Shown here: positions 23,716 through 32,178 of the stretch, one piece after another
How positions within the stretch are numbered: position 1 is the stretch's first letter
Layout of the letters: every line of letters begins with the position of its first letter
Assembly: GCF_000380145.1 (NCBI RefSeq)
Contig: NZ_KB904596.1
Span: 188 to 33,834, forward strand
Length of the DNA stretch: 33,647 bases
Source of the DNA: Streptococcus thoraltensis DSM 12221
GTDB lineage: Bacteria; Bacillota; Bacilli; Lactobacillales; Streptococcaceae
Direction of reading: 5' to 3'
Program-made: the position numbers and the translations under genes
The notes under the pieces: model-generated
Databases searched by the model: none
What the model saw: the letters and a program-made list of their open reading frames with translations, nothing else
What the model was told of the DNA's origin: nothing

Positions 23716-23759
23716 AAACCAAAGTCAAAATAGGAAACTTGACGCAGAAACCTTGGTTT
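23716..23759 (+). promoter_or_regulatory. Nested hairpin in the rpsN-rpsH gap
   Basis: AAACCAA (23716-23722) pairs with TTGGTTT (23753-23759); inside, GTCAA (23724-23728) pairs with TTGAC (23739-23743). A further GTTCA/TGAAC pair (near 23799-23830) follows. The rest of the 207-base gap holds no gene. Confidence 0.55.
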
Positions 23760-23900
23760 CTAGGAAAGTTTATCTTTTTGACACTGGTTTTAGCTCAAGT
23801 TCAGTTCGGCTCACCAGTTGTATTGAACACCCTGCCCAAATCGGACAACATTAACTAGCAAGTGCAGTTGCAAACTACTAGTAAGAGGAGAAATATAAAA

Positions 23901-24299
23901 ATGGTTATGACTGACCCAATTGCAGACTTTTTGACACGTATTCGTAACGCTAATCAAGCGAAACACGAAGTACTTGAAGTACCTGCATCAAACATTAAAA
24001 AAGGGATTGCTGAAATCCTTAAACGTGAAGGTTTTGTAAAAAACGTTGAAGTTATCGAAGATGACAAACAAGGTATCATCCGTGTTTTCCTTAAATATGG
24101 ACAAAATGGTGAGCGTGTTATCACAAACTTGAAACGTATCTCAAAACCAGGTCTTCGTGTTTACTCAAAACGTGAAGATGTTCCTAAAGTTCTTAATGGA
24201 CTTGGAATCGCAATCGTTTCTACATCAGAAGGTCTTTTGACAGACAAAGAAGCTCGTCAAAAGAACGTTGGTGGAGAAGTACTTGCTTACGTTTGGTAA
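23901..24299 (+). CDS. rpsH: 30S ribosomal protein S8
   Basis: 132 residues from ATG 23901 ([20 protein letters not shown]), with AAGAGGAG ten bases upstream; the frame stays open for 13 more codons upstream but without a start signal or homology. The C-terminal RNA-binding block [20 protein letters not shown] is complete. S8 binds 16S helix 21 and in enterobacteria represses the spc operon by binding an mRNA mimic. Large structured gaps flank the gene on both sides. Confidence 0.98.
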   Translation: MVMTDPIADFLTRIRNANQAKHEVLEVPASNIKKGIAEILKREGFVKNVEVIEDDKQGIIRVFLKYGQNGERVITNLKRISKPGLRVYSKREDVPKVLNGLGIAIVSTSEGLLTDKEARQKNVGGEVLAYVW

Positions 24300-24413
24300 A
24301 ATGATGATGCAAGGGCATTGATCATCCGAAAGAAGTCTAACGGTTTCACTAGGATTTTAGTCCGAGCTTTGATTGTTTATCAAACAACTAGAAAGCTAAA
24401 ACGAGTACGGGCT

Positions 24414-24491
24414 AAAGCTGGTGTGAAAAAGATAAAATTTGCTCCAGTCCAAAGGACTGTTCACAACTTTTGCTATTTTCACTTTGGCTTT
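24414..24491 (+). promoter_or_regulatory. Large structured RNA in the rpsH-rplF gap
   Basis: The 273-base gap between rpsH and rplF has no gene. AAAGC (24414-24418) pairs with GCTTT (24487-24491); after a 4-by-4 internal loop GTGAAAA (24423-24429) pairs with TTTTCAC (24476-24482); at the top CAGTCC (24445-24450) pairs with GGACTG (24454-24459) over an AAA loop. No T-tract follows. Possible role in control of the spc half of the operon (S8 is the known regulator elsewhere), which is inference. Confidence 0.55.
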
Positions 24492-24572
24492 TAAACGCCC
24501 TCTGCATCTTAGCTTCCCCGTGAAAACTAGTCGCTAGGCGGCTTGACAATCTAACAGGAGAATATAAATACT

Positions 24573-25109
24573 ATGTCACGTATTGGTAATAAAGTAATCA
24601 CATTGCCTGCTGGTGTTGAAATCAGCAACAAAGACAATGTCGTTACTGTAAAAGGACCTAAAGGCGAACTCACTCGTGAGTTTAACAAAAACATTGAAAT
24701 CAAAGTTGAGGGAACTGAAGTAACACTTCATCGTCCAAACGACTCAAAAGAAATGAAAACAATCCATGGTACAACTCGTGCTAACTTGAACAACATGGTT
24801 GTTGGAGTTTCTGAAGGTTTCAAAAAAGAACTTGAAATGCGTGGGGTTGGTTACCGTGCACAACTTCAAGGTTCTAAACTTGTTCTTTCAGTCGGTAAAT
24901 CTCACCAAGATGAAGTTGAAGCACCAGAAGGAATCACTTTCACTGTTGCCAACCCAACTTCAATCGTAGTTGAAGGTATCAACAAAGAAGTTGTTGGTCA
25001 AACAGCTGCTTACATCCGTAGCCTTCGTTCACCTGAACCATATAAAGGTAAAGGTATTCGCTACGTTGGTGAATTTGTTCGCCGTAAAGAAGGTAAAACA
25101 GGTAAATAA
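24573..25109 (+). CDS. rplF: 50S ribosomal protein L6
   Basis: 178 residues, two tandem α/β domains. It starts [20 protein letters not shown] and ends [20 protein letters not shown], the block that contacts the GTPase region and whose changes affect aminoglycoside response. ACAGGAGA is 12 bases before the ATG. A strong hairpin follows the stop. Confidence 0.99.
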   Translation: MSRIGNKVITLPAGVEISNKDNVVTVKGPKGELTREFNKNIEIKVEGTEVTLHRPNDSKEMKTIHGTTRANLNNMVVGVSEGFKKELEMRGVGYRAQLQGSKLVLSVGKSHQDEVEAPEGITFTVANPTSIVVEGINKEVVGQTAAYIRSLRSPEPYKGKGIRYVGEFVRRKEGKTGK

Positions 25110-25110
25110 T

Positions 25111-25160
25111 AAATGTATTGTTTTCATAAGGAAAATAATTTTCCTTGTGAAACGACATTT
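25111..25160 (+). promoter_or_regulatory. Long hairpin between rplF and rplR
   Basis: TTTCATAAGGAAAA (25122-25135), loop TAA, TTTTCCTTGTGAAA (25139-25152): 14 pairs with one G-U. Outside it AAATGT (25111-25116) pairs with ACATTT (25155-25160). It starts two bases after the rplF stop. No pure T-tract follows, though ATTTATATCAC is AT-rich. Confidence 0.75.
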
Positions 25161-25212
25161 ATATCACTATTTTATTAAAGATAAAATATTCATAAATTAA
25201 GAGGTGAAAATT

Positions 25213-25569
25213 GTGATTTCGAAACCAGATAAAAACAAACTCCGCCAAAAACGCCACCGTCGCGTTCGCGGAAAACTCTCTGGAACTGCTGATCGCCCAC
25301 GTTTGAACATCTATCGTTCTAATACAGGCATCTACGCTCAAGTAATTGATGACGTAGCGGGTGTAACGCTCGCAAGTGCATCAACTCTTGATAAAGACGT
25401 TTCAAAAGGAACTAAAACCGAGCAAGCTGTTGTTGTCGGTAAACTTGTTGCTGAACGCGCAGTAGCTAAAGGTATTTCTGAAGTGGTGTTTGACCGCGGT
25501 GGATATCTCTATCACGGACGTGTTAAGGCTTTGGCTGATTCAGCTCGTGAAAACGGATTGAAATTCTAA
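25213..25569 (+). CDS. rplR: 50S ribosomal protein L18
   Basis: 118 residues from GTG 25213 ([20 protein letters not shown]). The earlier in-frame GTG at 25204 lies inside the AGAGGTG ribosome binding site, and 118 residues is the usual streptococcal length, so 25213 is preferred. [20 protein letters not shown] and [20 protein letters not shown] are typical. L18 loads 5S rRNA with L5. Confidence 0.97.
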   Translation: MISKPDKNKLRQKRHRRVRGKLSGTADRPRLNIYRSNTGIYAQVIDDVAGVTLASASTLDKDVSKGTKTEQAVVVGKLVAERAVAKGISEVVFDRGGYLYHGRVKALADSARENGLKF

Positions 25570-25587
25570 TAGGGAGGACACTTAATA

Positions 25588-26082
25588 ATGGCATTTAAAG
25601 ATAATGCAGTAGAACTTGAAGAACGCGTTGTTGCTATCAACCGTGTTACTAAAGTTGTTAAAGGTGGACGCAATATGCGTTTTGCTGCACTTGTTGTTGT
25701 TGGTGACCGTAACGGTCGCGTAGGATTCGGTACTGGTAAATCTCAAGAGGTTCCAGAAGCAATCCGTAAAGCTGTTGAAGCAGCTAAGAAAAATATGATT
25801 GAAGTACCTATGGTTGGTACAACAATTCCTCACGAAGTTTTCTCAAACTTTGGTGGAGCAAAAGTATTGTTGAAACCTGCTGTTGAGGGTGCTGGTGTTG
25901 CCGCTGGTGGTGCTGTTCGTGCCGTCATCGAATTGGCTGGTGTTGCGGATGTCACATCTAAATCACTTGGTTCAAACACACCAATCAACATCGTTCGTGC
26001 TACAGTTGAAGGTTTGAAACAACTTAAACGCGCTGAAGAAGTTGCAGAACTTCGCGGTGTATCTGTTTCTGACTTAGCATAA
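25588..26082 (+). CDS. rpsE: 30S ribosomal protein S5
   Basis: 164 residues. The N-terminal double-stranded-RNA-binding-like fold carries the spectinomycin loop ([20 protein letters not shown], about residues 18-37), intact here. [20 protein letters not shown] and [20 protein letters not shown] close the protein. S5 affects decoding fidelity and mRNA entry. The gaps on either side are 18 and 13 bases. Confidence 0.99.
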
Positions 26083-26095
26083 GAAAGGGGATAAC

Positions 26096-26278
26096 ATGGC
26101 TCAAATTAAAATTACTTTGACTAAGTCTCCAATCGGTCGCAAACCAGAACAACGTAAAACAGTTGTTGCCCTAGGACTTGGCAAATTAAACTCATCAGTT
26201 GTTAAAGAAGATAACGCAGCTATCCGTGGTATGGTTACTGCAATCTCTCACTTAGTAACTGTCGAAGACGTTAAATAA
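26096..26278 (+). CDS. rpmD: 50S ribosomal protein L30
   Basis: 60 residues. [40 protein letters not shown] and [18 protein letters not shown] are the whole protein. AAAGGGG lies before the ATG. A 122-base gap with two hairpins leads to rplO. Confidence 0.99.
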
Positions 26279-26289
26279 TTAATAATCGT

Positions 26290-26367
26290 ATTAGGTTGGA
26301 GCTGTTTCCAGCCTAATCTTAATATGTATAGGCGAGTCTTGATGGGGAGTCCTTTCCCCTCATTAAG
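26290..26367 (+). promoter_or_regulatory. Two hairpins between rpmD and rplO
   Basis: ATTAGGTTGGA (26290-26300) pairs with TCCAGCCTAAT (26307-26317), one G-U pair, six-base loop. CTTGATGGGG (26338-26347) pairs with CCTCATTAAG (26358-26367), two G-U pairs. Neither is followed by a T-run. This is another structured gap ahead of a large-subunit gene. Confidence 0.6.
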
Positions 26368-26400
26368 GCGCTAGCATTGTACAACAAAAGGAGAAAATAA

Positions 26401-26841
26401 ATGAAACTTCATGAATTGAAACCTGCAGAAGGTTCTCGTAAAGTACGTAACCGTGTAGGTCGTGGTACATCATCTGGTAATGGTAAAACATCTGGACGTG
26501 GTCAAAAAGGTCAAAAAGCTCGTAGCGGTGGCGGTGTTCGTCTTGGTTTTGAGGGTGGACAAACTCCATTGTTCCGTCGTCTTCCAAAACGTGGATTCAC
26601 TAATATCAATGCTAAAGAGTATGCGCTTGTAAGTCTTGATGCTTTAAACATTTTTGAAGATGGTACAGAAGTATCACCATCAGTTCTAAAAAATGCAGGA
26701 GTTATTAAATCTGAAAAATCAGGTGTTAAAATTCTTGCAAATGGTGAGCTTACTAAGAAATTGGATGTAAAAGCATCTAAATTCTCAAAAGCAGCAGAAG
26801 CAGCTATCGTTGAAAAAGGTGGTTCTGTAGAAGTCATCTAA
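26401..26841 (+). CDS. rplO: 50S ribosomal protein L15
   Basis: 146 residues. [20 protein letters not shown], then the Gly/Lys/Arg-rich extension [20 protein letters not shown] and [19 protein letters not shown], which threads 23S rRNA. The C-terminal domain ends GGSVEVI. AAAGGAGA precedes the ATG. secY follows 48 bases on. Confidence 0.99.
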   Translation: MKLHELKPAEGSRKVRNRVGRGTSSGNGKTSGRGQKGQKARSGGGVRLGFEGGQTPLFRRLPKRGFTNINAKEYALVSLDALNIFEDGTEVSPSVLKNAGVIKSEKSGVKILANGELTKKLDVKASKFSKAAEAAIVEKGGSVEVI

Positions 26842-26888
26842 TGAGTTTTACCCTCATTATGTTCGCATGAATCATAGGAGTAACTCAT
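26841..26888 (+). promoter_or_regulatory. Inverted repeat bracketing the secY ribosome binding site
   Basis: ATGAGTT (26841-26847) and AACTCAT (26882-26888) are perfect complements. The right arm abuts the secY ATG (26890) and the AGGAG site (26876-26880) lies just inside, so pairing could affect secY initiation. Confidence 0.45.
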
Positions 26889-26889
26889 T

Positions 26890-28194
26890 ATGTTTTTCAA
26901 AATTCTAAAAGAAGCTCTTAAGCTTAAAAATGTAAGAAAAAAAATTGCCTTCACTTTATTTATTGTTTTTGTATTCCGATTAGGGACACATATCACGGTA
27001 CCAGGTATTAACGTACAAAGTTTGGAACAACTAGCAGATTTACCATTTCTTAATTTATTGAACTTGGTTTCTGGTAATGCGATGAGTTCATTCTCAGTCT
27101 TTGCTTTAGGTGTTAGTCCTTATATCACTGCGTCAATCATTGTTCAATTATTACAAATGGATATCCTCCCACAATTTGTGGAGTGGGGTAAACAAGGTGA
27201 GGTTGGACGACGTAAATTAAACCAAGCAACGCGTTACATTTCTTTAGTTCTTGCATTTATCCAATCTATTGGTATTACAGCAGGATTTAATGCATTGTCA
27301 AGTATTCAACTTGTAACGTCGCCGACTTGGCAAACGTATGTGATTATCGGTATTATCTTAACTTCCGGAAGTGTGATTGTAACCTGGCTTGGAGAACAAA
27401 TTTCAGATAAAGGTTTTGGGAATGGTGTATCAATGATCATCTTTGCCGGAATCATTGCCTCAATTCCTGGAGCAATCTCTTCTATACATGAAGATTACTT
27501 CGTTAATATAAAAGCAAGTGAGCTTACAAATTCTTGGATTTTTGTAGGAATATTACTTTTAGCGGTACTACTAATTGTTTTCTTCACTACATTTGTCCAA
27601 CAAGCTGAATATAAAATTCCAATTCAATATACGAAACTCGCTCAAGGGGCTCCAACTAGTTCCTACCTTCCTTTGAAAGTGAACCCTGCAGGTGTTATTC
27701 CCGTTATTTTTGCTAGTTCTATTACTGCAGCACCTAGCTCTATTTTAGCGTTTTTCCAAAGTAGCAATCATGATATTCCATGGTTAAATACACTTCAAAA
27801 TTTGTTCTCTTATCAGACTCCTGCAGGTATGGGAATCTATGCTTTGTTAATTATTCTCTTCTCCTTCTTCTATACTTTTGTTCAAGTGAATCCTGAAAAG
27901 ACAGCTGAGAATTTACAAAAAAATGGATCTTATATTCCTAAGGTTAGACCTGGTAGGGAAACAGAAGCTTATATGTCATCATTGTTGAAAAAATTAGCAA
28001 CAGTTGGTTCCGTATTCTTAGCTTTAATCTCACTAATTCCAATCGTAGCACAGCAAGTATTTGATTTATCATCTACGGTTGCATTAGGGGGAACAAGCTT
28101 GTTAATTTTGATTTCAACAGGAATTGATAGCATGAAGCAACTCGAAGGCTACTTATTGAAAAAGAAATATGTTGGCTTTATGAATACAAAATAG
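26890..28194 (+). CDS. secY: Protein translocase subunit SecY
   Basis: 434 residues with ten predicted membrane helices. FRLGTHITVPGINV in helix 1, the plug region, GNAMSSFSVFALGVSPYITA (helix 2), ADGF-type loop WGKQGEVGRRKLNQATRYIS, and the cytoplasmic loop RPGRETEAYMSSLLKKLATV are all present. It is the channel of the Sec translocon with SecE and SecG and moves unfolded preproteins driven by SecA. It is the housekeeping copy, not the accessory SecY2, judged by length and operon position. A terminator-like hairpin follows. Confidence 0.98.
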   Translation: MFFKILKEALKLKNVRKKIAFTLFIVFVFRLGTHITVPGINVQSLEQLADLPFLNLLNLVSGNAMSSFSVFALGVSPYITASIIVQLLQMDILPQFVEWGKQGEVGRRKLNQATRYISLVLAFIQSIGITAGFNALSSIQLVTSPTWQTYVIIGIILTSGSVIVTWLGEQISDKGFGNGVSMIIFAGIIASIPGAISSIHEDYFVNIKASELTNSWIFVGILLLAVLLIVFFTTFVQQAEYKIPIQYTKLAQGAPTSSYLPLKVNPAGVIPVIFASSITAAPSSILAFFQSSNHDIPWLNTLQNLFSYQTPAGMGIYALLIILFSFFYTFVQVNPEKTAENLQKNGSYIPKVRPGRETEAYMSSLLKKLATVGSVFLALISLIPIVAQQVFDLSSTVALGGTSLLILISTGIDSMKQLEGYLLKKKYVGFMNTK

Positions 28195-28199
28195 ATTAC

Positions 28200-28232
28200 A
28201 GGTTGACAAAGTCAACCTTCTATTTTGTTTTT
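28200..28232 (+). terminator. Terminator-like hairpin after secY
   Basis: AGGTTGAC (28200-28207), loop AAA, GTCAACCT (28211-28218), then TCTATTTTGTTTTTT. A second perfect hairpin CTGTCTA/TAGACAG (28241-28257) follows. adk begins 130 bases after secY, so termination is likely partial unless adk has its own promoter, which I do not see clearly. Confidence 0.7.
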
Positions 28233-28324
28233 TAATAAGTCTGTCTATAGTAGACAGATTTATTTGAAAACAAAACATACTAGAAACACATGTTTTCTAA
28301 GGATTATCTTAAAAGGAGAATCAA

Positions 28325-28966
28325 ATGCATCTTTTAATCATGGGTCTACCTGGTGCAGGTAAAGGAACTCAAGCGGCAAAAATTGTTGATACTTACGGCG
28401 TTTCACATATTTCAACAGGCGATATGTTCCGTGCTGCCATGAAAAATGAAACTGAGATGGGTAAACTCGCAAAGTCTTATATTGACAAAGGTGAGCTGGT
28501 ACCAGACGAAGTTACAAATGGAATCGTGAAAGAACGCTTAGCAGAATCTGATATTAAAGAAAATGGCTTTTTGCTAGATGGTTACCCACGTACAATCGAA
28601 CAAGCTCATGCTTTGGACAAAACATTGTCAGAATTAGGCTTGGCACTTGATGGTGTTATCAATATTGATGTCAATCCAGATAGTTTGATAGAACGTTTAA
28701 GTGGCCGTATTATTCACAAAGAGACTGGGGAAACCTTCCATAAAGTTTTCAATCCGCCAGCAGGTGATTACAATGAAGATGATTACTACCAACGTGAAGA
28801 TGACAAACCAGAGACTGTAAAACGTCGCTTGGATGTTAATATCGCACAAGGTCAGCCAATTTTAGATCACTATCGTGAGCAAAACCTTGTGACCGATATT
28901 GAAGGTAATCATGAAATTGACCAAGTGTTTAAAGATGTTAAGGAAGCAATTGATCGCATGAAATAA
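28325..28966 (+). CDS. adk: Adenylate kinase
   Basis: 213 residues. P-loop GLPGAGKGT (residues 7-15), [16 protein letters not shown] and LLDGYPRT for AMP binding, and a LID region ([20 protein letters not shown], then [14 protein letters not shown]) that lacks the four-Cys zinc site of Bacillus Adk, as usual in streptococci. It interconverts ATP+AMP and 2 ADP in the cytoplasm. AAAAGGAGA lies before the ATG. It keeps the family place between secY and infA, but without map. Confidence 0.98.
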   Translation: MHLLIMGLPGAGKGTQAAKIVDTYGVSHISTGDMFRAAMKNETEMGKLAKSYIDKGELVPDEVTNGIVKERLAESDIKENGFLLDGYPRTIEQAHALDKTLSELGLALDGVINIDVNPDSLIERLSGRIIHKETGETFHKVFNPPAGDYNEDDYYQREDDKPETVKRRLDVNIAQGQPILDHYREQNLVTDIEGNHEIDQVFKDVKEAIDRMK

Positions 28967-28980
28967 TTGCTAACTCTTGC

Positions 28981-29009
28981 TTGCTATATAGACGTAGTTG
29001 TGGTAGAAT
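28981..29009 (+). promoter_or_regulatory. Internal promoter before infA
   Basis: -35 TTGCTA (28981-28986), 17-base spacer, -10 TAGAAT (29004-29009) with TG upstream. It would start a transcript near 29016 for infA-rpmJ-rpsM-rpsK-rpoA-rplQ. Downstream in the leader CCTCTG (29035-29040) and CAGAGG (29045-29050) form a perfect hairpin with loop TTTT. Confidence 0.65.
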
Positions 29010-29083
29010 AACTTAGTCTGACTTATAATTGTTACCTCTGTTTTCAGAGGAAATCAAATCGAAATTTAGAGGGGGACTTTTGC

Positions 29084-29302
29084 GTGGCAAAGGAAGACGT
29101 GATTGAAATTGAAGGTAAGGTTGTTGAAACCATGCCTAATGCTATGTTTACAGTTGAATTAGAAAATGGACACCAAATTTTGGCGACTGTTTCTGGAAAA
29201 ATCCGCAAAAATTACATTCGTATTTTAGTTGGTGATCGTGTGACAGTTGAGATGAGTCCATATGATTTAACACGTGGACGCATCACATACCGCTTTAAAT
29301 AA
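29084..29302 (+). CDS. infA: Translation initiation factor IF-1
   Basis: 72 residues, GTG start at 29084 after [29 protein letters not shown], then [20 protein letters not shown] and the end [12 protein letters not shown] give a complete S1/OB fold. IF-1 occupies the 30S A site during initiation. It is preceded by its own promoter and a leader hairpin. Confidence 0.99.
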
Positions 29303-29326
29303 TCGAAATAATTGGAGGGATAGAAC

Positions 29327-29443
29327 ATGAAGGTAAGACCATCGGTTAAACCAATTTGCGAACACTGCAAAGTGATTCGTCGTAATGGCCGTGTTATGGT
29401 GATTTGTCCAACAAATCCAAAACACAAACAACGTCAAGGATAA
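29327..29443 (+). CDS. rpmJ: 50S ribosomal protein L36, zinc type
   Basis: 38 residues, too short for many gene finders. It starts [20 protein letters not shown], with the zinc ligands Cys11, Cys14, Cys27 and His33 all present (C+ form), and ends KHKQRQG. TTGGAGGGA is 9 bases before the ATG. It lies 24 bases after infA and 17 before rpsM, the standard arrangement. Confidence 0.98.
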   Translation: MKVRPSVKPICEHCKVIRRNGRVMVICPTNPKHKQRQG

Positions 29444-29460
29444 TATAGAAAGGAGAAAAA

Positions 29461-29826
29461 ATGGCTCGTATTGCTGGAGTTGATATTCCAAATGATAAAC
29501 GCGTAGTAATTTCACTTACTTATGTATATGGTATCGGATTAACAACATCTAAAAAAATCTTGGCTGCAGCTGGTGTATCAGAAGACATCCGTGTTAAAGA
29601 TTTAACAACAGATCAAGAAGATGCTATCCGTCGTGAAGTTGATGCAATTAAAGTTGAAGGTGACCTTCGTCGTGAAGTAAACTTGAACATTAAACGCTTG
29701 ATGGAAATCGGTTCATACCGTGGAATCCGTCACCGTCGTGGACTTCCTGTCCGTGGACAAAACACAAAAAACAATGCTCGTACTCGTAAAGGTAAAGCTG
29801 TTGCGATTGCAGGTAAGAAAAAATAA
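29461..29826 (+). CDS. rpsM: 30S ribosomal protein S13
   Basis: 121 residues. [37 protein letters not shown], and the basic tail [20 protein letters not shown] that reaches the P-site tRNA. S13 forms bridges to L5 from the 30S head. AAAGGAG precedes the ATG. Confidence 0.99.
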   Translation: MARIAGVDIPNDKRVVISLTYVYGIGLTTSKKILAAAGVSEDIRVKDLTTDQEDAIRREVDAIKVEGDLRREVNLNIKRLMEIGSYRGIRHRRGLPVRGQNTKNNARTRKGKAVAIAGKKK

Positions 29827-29843
29827 AATAGGAGGTAAAAAAA

Positions 29844-30227
29844 TTGGCTAAACCAACACGTAAACGTCGTGTGAAAAAGAATATCGAGTCAGGTATTGCT
29901 CACATTCACGCTACATTTAACAACACTATTGTTATGATTACAGATGTGCACGGTAACGCTCTTGCTTGGTCATCGGCTGGTGCTCTTGGATTTAAAGGTT
30001 CTCGTAAATCTACTCCATTTGCTGCACAAATGGCTTCAGAAGCTGCTGCTAAATCAGCTCAGGAACACGGTTTGAAAACTGTTGAAGTTACTGTAAAAGG
30101 CCCAGGTTCAGGTCGTGAATCAGCTATTCGTGCTCTTGCTGCAGCTGGTCTTGAAGTGACTGCCATTCGCGATGTTACTCCTGTACCACATAATGGTGCT
30201 CGTCCTCCAAAACGTCGTCGTGTGTAA
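29844..30227 (+). CDS. rpsK: 30S ribosomal protein S11
   Basis: 127 residues. The start is TTG at 29844 after the strong TAGGAGGT, the second TTG start in the array besides rpsN; the conserved [20 protein letters not shown] begins right after it. GHARGPG-type segment [20 protein letters not shown] and the end [18 protein letters not shown] are typical. S11 is on the platform at the mRNA exit. Confidence 0.98.
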   Translation: MAKPTRKRRVKKNIESGIAHIHATFNNTIVMITDVHGNALAWSSAGALGFKGSRKSTPFAAQMASEAAAKSAQEHGLKTVEVTVKGPGSGRESAIRALAAAGLEVTAIRDVTPVPHNGARPPKRRRV

Positions 30228-30271
30228 TCATTAACTATACAGTACACAGATTCGTTTCGAGGGGTAAATAA

Positions 30272-31210
30272 ATGATTGAGTTTGAAAAACCAATAATAAC
30301 AAAAATTGATGAAAATAAAGATTACGGTAAGTTTGTCATCGAACCACTTGAACGTGGATACGGAACAACCTTAGGTAACTCTCTTCGTCGTGTACTTTTA
30401 TCATCTCTTCCAGGTGCTGCTGTTACCTCGATTAAGATTGATGGAGTACTTCACGAGTTTGATACTGTACCTGGAGTACGTGAAGATGTAATGCAAATTA
30501 TTCTTAACGTCAAAGGACTTGCTGTAAAATCTTACGTCGAAGACGAAAAAATTATTGAGCTTGATGTCCAAGGACCCGCTGAAGTTACTGCTGGGGATAT
30601 CCTAACTGATAGCGATATTGAGATTGTTAACTCAGATCATTATCTGTTTACAATCGCTGAAGGTGCTTCTTTTAAAGCTAGCATGACAGTGGCGACCAAT
30701 CGTGGTTATGTTGCTGCAGAAGGCAATAAAAAGGATGATGCACCCGTAGGCACATTGGCTGTAGACTCTATCTACACTCCAGTGAAAAAAGTTAATTATC
30801 AAGTTGAACCTGCCCGTGTAGGTAGCAATGATGGCTTTGATAAGTTAACTATTGAAATCATGACTAATGGCACAATCATTCCCGAGGATGCGCTAGGTCT
30901 TTCTGCTCGTGTTCTAATTGAACATTTAAATCTCTTTACAGATCTAACTGAAGTTGCTAAAGCTACTGATGTTATGAAAGAGACTGAAGCAGTTAACGAT
31001 GAGAAAGTTCTCGATCGTACCATTGAGGAATTAGATTTGTCAGTTCGTTCTTACAACTGTTTGAAACGTGCAGGAATTAATACTGTTCACGATTTAACAG
31101 AAAAGACGGAACCTGAAATGATGAAAGTCCGCAACCTTGGTCGTAAGAGCCTTGAAGAAGTTAAGGTTAAACTTGCTGATTTAGGTTTGGGACTAAAAAA
31201 CGATAAATAA
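30272..31210 (+). CDS. rpoA: RNA polymerase alpha subunit
   Basis: 312 residues. The N-terminal domain (1-230) has [20 protein letters not shown] for dimerisation and beta/beta' contact. The C-terminal domain (about 245-312) has [20 protein letters not shown] and [20 protein letters not shown], the helix-hairpin-helix region that binds UP elements and activators, including ComR-type regulators in principle. GAGGGG lies about ten bases before the ATG. rplQ follows after 14 bases. Confidence 0.99.
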   Translation: MIEFEKPIITKIDENKDYGKFVIEPLERGYGTTLGNSLRRVLLSSLPGAAVTSIKIDGVLHEFDTVPGVREDVMQIILNVKGLAVKSYVEDEKIIELDVQGPAEVTAGDILTDSDIEIVNSDHYLFTIAEGASFKASMTVATNRGYVAAEGNKKDDAPVGTLAVDSIYTPVKKVNYQVEPARVGSNDGFDKLTIEIMTNGTIIPEDALGLSARVLIEHLNLFTDLTEVAKATDVMKETEAVNDEKVLDRTIEELDLSVRSYNCLKRAGINTVHDLTEKTEPEMMKVRNLGRKSLEEVKVKLADLGLGLKNDK

Positions 31211-31224
31211 AATAGGAGGATAAC

Positions 31225-31611
31225 ATGGCTTACCGTAAACTAGGACGCACTAGCTCACAACGTAAAGCAATGTTACGTGATTTGACTACAGATCTTTTGA
31301 TCAATGAATCAATCGTAACGACTGAAGCTCGTGCTAAAGAAATCCGTAAAACCGTTGAAAAAATGATTACTCTTGGTAAACGTGGTGATTTGCATGCACG
31401 TCGTCAAGCAGCAGCATTTGTTCGTAACGAAATTGCATCAGAAAACTATGATGAAGCAAATGATAAATACACATCAACAACTGCTCTTCAAAAATTGTTC
31501 TCTGAGTTAGCACCTCGTTATGCAGAACGTAACGGTGGATACACTCGTATCCTTAAAACAGAACCACGTCGTGGTGATGCTGCCCCAATGGCAATTATTG
31601 AACTTGTTTAA
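31225..31611 (+). CDS. rplQ: 50S ribosomal protein L17
   Basis: 128 residues, last gene of the array. [40 protein letters not shown] and the end [20 protein letters not shown] are characteristic. L17 sits near the tunnel exit. TAGGAGG is ahead of the ATG. An L17 downstream RNA element and then a terminator follow. Confidence 0.99.
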   Translation: MAYRKLGRTSSQRKAMLRDLTTDLLINESIVTTEARAKEIRKTVEKMITLGKRGDLHARRQAAAFVRNEIASENYDEANDKYTSTTALQKLFSELAPRYAERNGGYTRILKTEPRRGDAAPMAIIELV

Positions 31612-31627
31612 TTTTTATCAATTTTGT

Positions 31628-31711
31628 TGAGTGTTATGATGATGGAAGGTTAACTCCTTCTTAGTCTAGCTCTGGTCTACCACTGGGAGGAGATCCCAGT
31701 GGGAACACTCA
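31628..31711 (+). ncRNA. L17 downstream element (structured 3' UTR RNA)
   Basis: Starting 16 bases after rplQ: closing helix TGAGTGTT (31628-31635) with AACACTCA (31704-31711); inside it GAAGG (31645-31649) with CCTTC (31656-31660), and CCACTGGG (31680-31687) with CCCAGTGG (31695-31702), making a three-way junction. Its place and two-hairpin-within-a-stem form fit the L17 downstream element motif I recall from Rfam in lactic acid bacteria. Alternative pairing TTATGATG (31634-31641) with CATCATAA (31710-31717) could extend or compete with the closing helix. Role unknown. Confidence 0.75.
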
Positions 31712-31732
31712 TCATAATATAATGGTAAAGGT

Positions 31733-31789
31733 AACGCTTGTTTACGAAAGACTTCTAATTCAAAAGTCTTCCGTAAGCAGGCGTTTTTT
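31733..31789 (+). terminator. Terminator of the ribosomal array
   Basis: AACGC (31733-31737) with GCGTT, TTACG with CGTAA, and AAGACTT with AAGTCTT stack into one long stem ending in GCGTTTTTT (31781-31789). It ends the S10-spc-alpha transcript. Confidence 0.9.
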
Positions 31790-31791
31790 GA

Positions 31792-31945
31792 GGCTCTTTG
31801 TCAACTGTAGTGGGTTGACTTATAGCTAACACCGAGAGAGAATCAGATTGGTTCTCTCTTTTGTTGTGTTCAAAGCAAGATAAATCCGTTTTTTGAAGTT
31901 TTCAAAGGTAACCGCTCCATAACGAGGTATCTACCGAGATTGTCA
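31792..31945. mobile_element. ISL3-like element end fragment
   Basis: GGCTCTTTGTCAACTGTAGT followed by GGGTTGA is the terminal sequence I associate with streptococcal ISL3-family elements (IS1193/IS1167 type). It is followed by the characteristic hairpin GAGAGAGAA (31834-31842) / TTCTCTCTT (31852-31860) running into T-rich sequence. No transposase frame remains; this is an end fragment next to, or interrupted by, the IS66 element. Exact right boundary uncertain. Confidence 0.6.
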
Positions 31946-31992
31946 GTTCTCCAGTATACTGTTAGTAGAAAACAGAATTGGAGGCTATTGTG

Positions 31993-32178
31993 ATGTCAGA
32001 ACCCATTGTTCCTTTGGAAACGCCCCAATCTCGTCGTTTTGATCAGAAAAACAAAAACGAGATGGTGCTGAAAATGCGTATTGGAAAAGTTGAACTAAGC
32101 TTGTTCCAATCTCTTCATCAAGAAACACTGAAAACTATTTTAGATAAGGTATTGCTCTATGGCGATCTATCTCAGTGA
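31993..32178 (+). CDS. tnpA: IS66 accessory protein TnpA
   Basis: 61 residues from ATG 31993 (MSEPIVPLETPQSRRFDQKN), with TTGGAGG nine bases upstream; a TTG five codons earlier is inside the ribosome binding site. It is small, typical of streptococcal IS66 TnpA proteins that are shorter than the ~100-residue proteobacterial ones. Its end overlaps tnpB by 20 bases, the coupling usual in this family. Exact function in transposition is unresolved. Confidence 0.75.
   Translation: MSEPIVPLETPQSRRFDQKNKNEMVLKMRIGKVELSLFQSLHQETLKTILDKVLLYGDLSQ

Noticed and set aside
28241..28257. CTGTCTA/TAGACAG as a regulator operator before adk
   Set aside because: It is a perfect hairpin, but directly follows the secY terminator and has no promoter overlap that I can see; more likely part of the terminator region.
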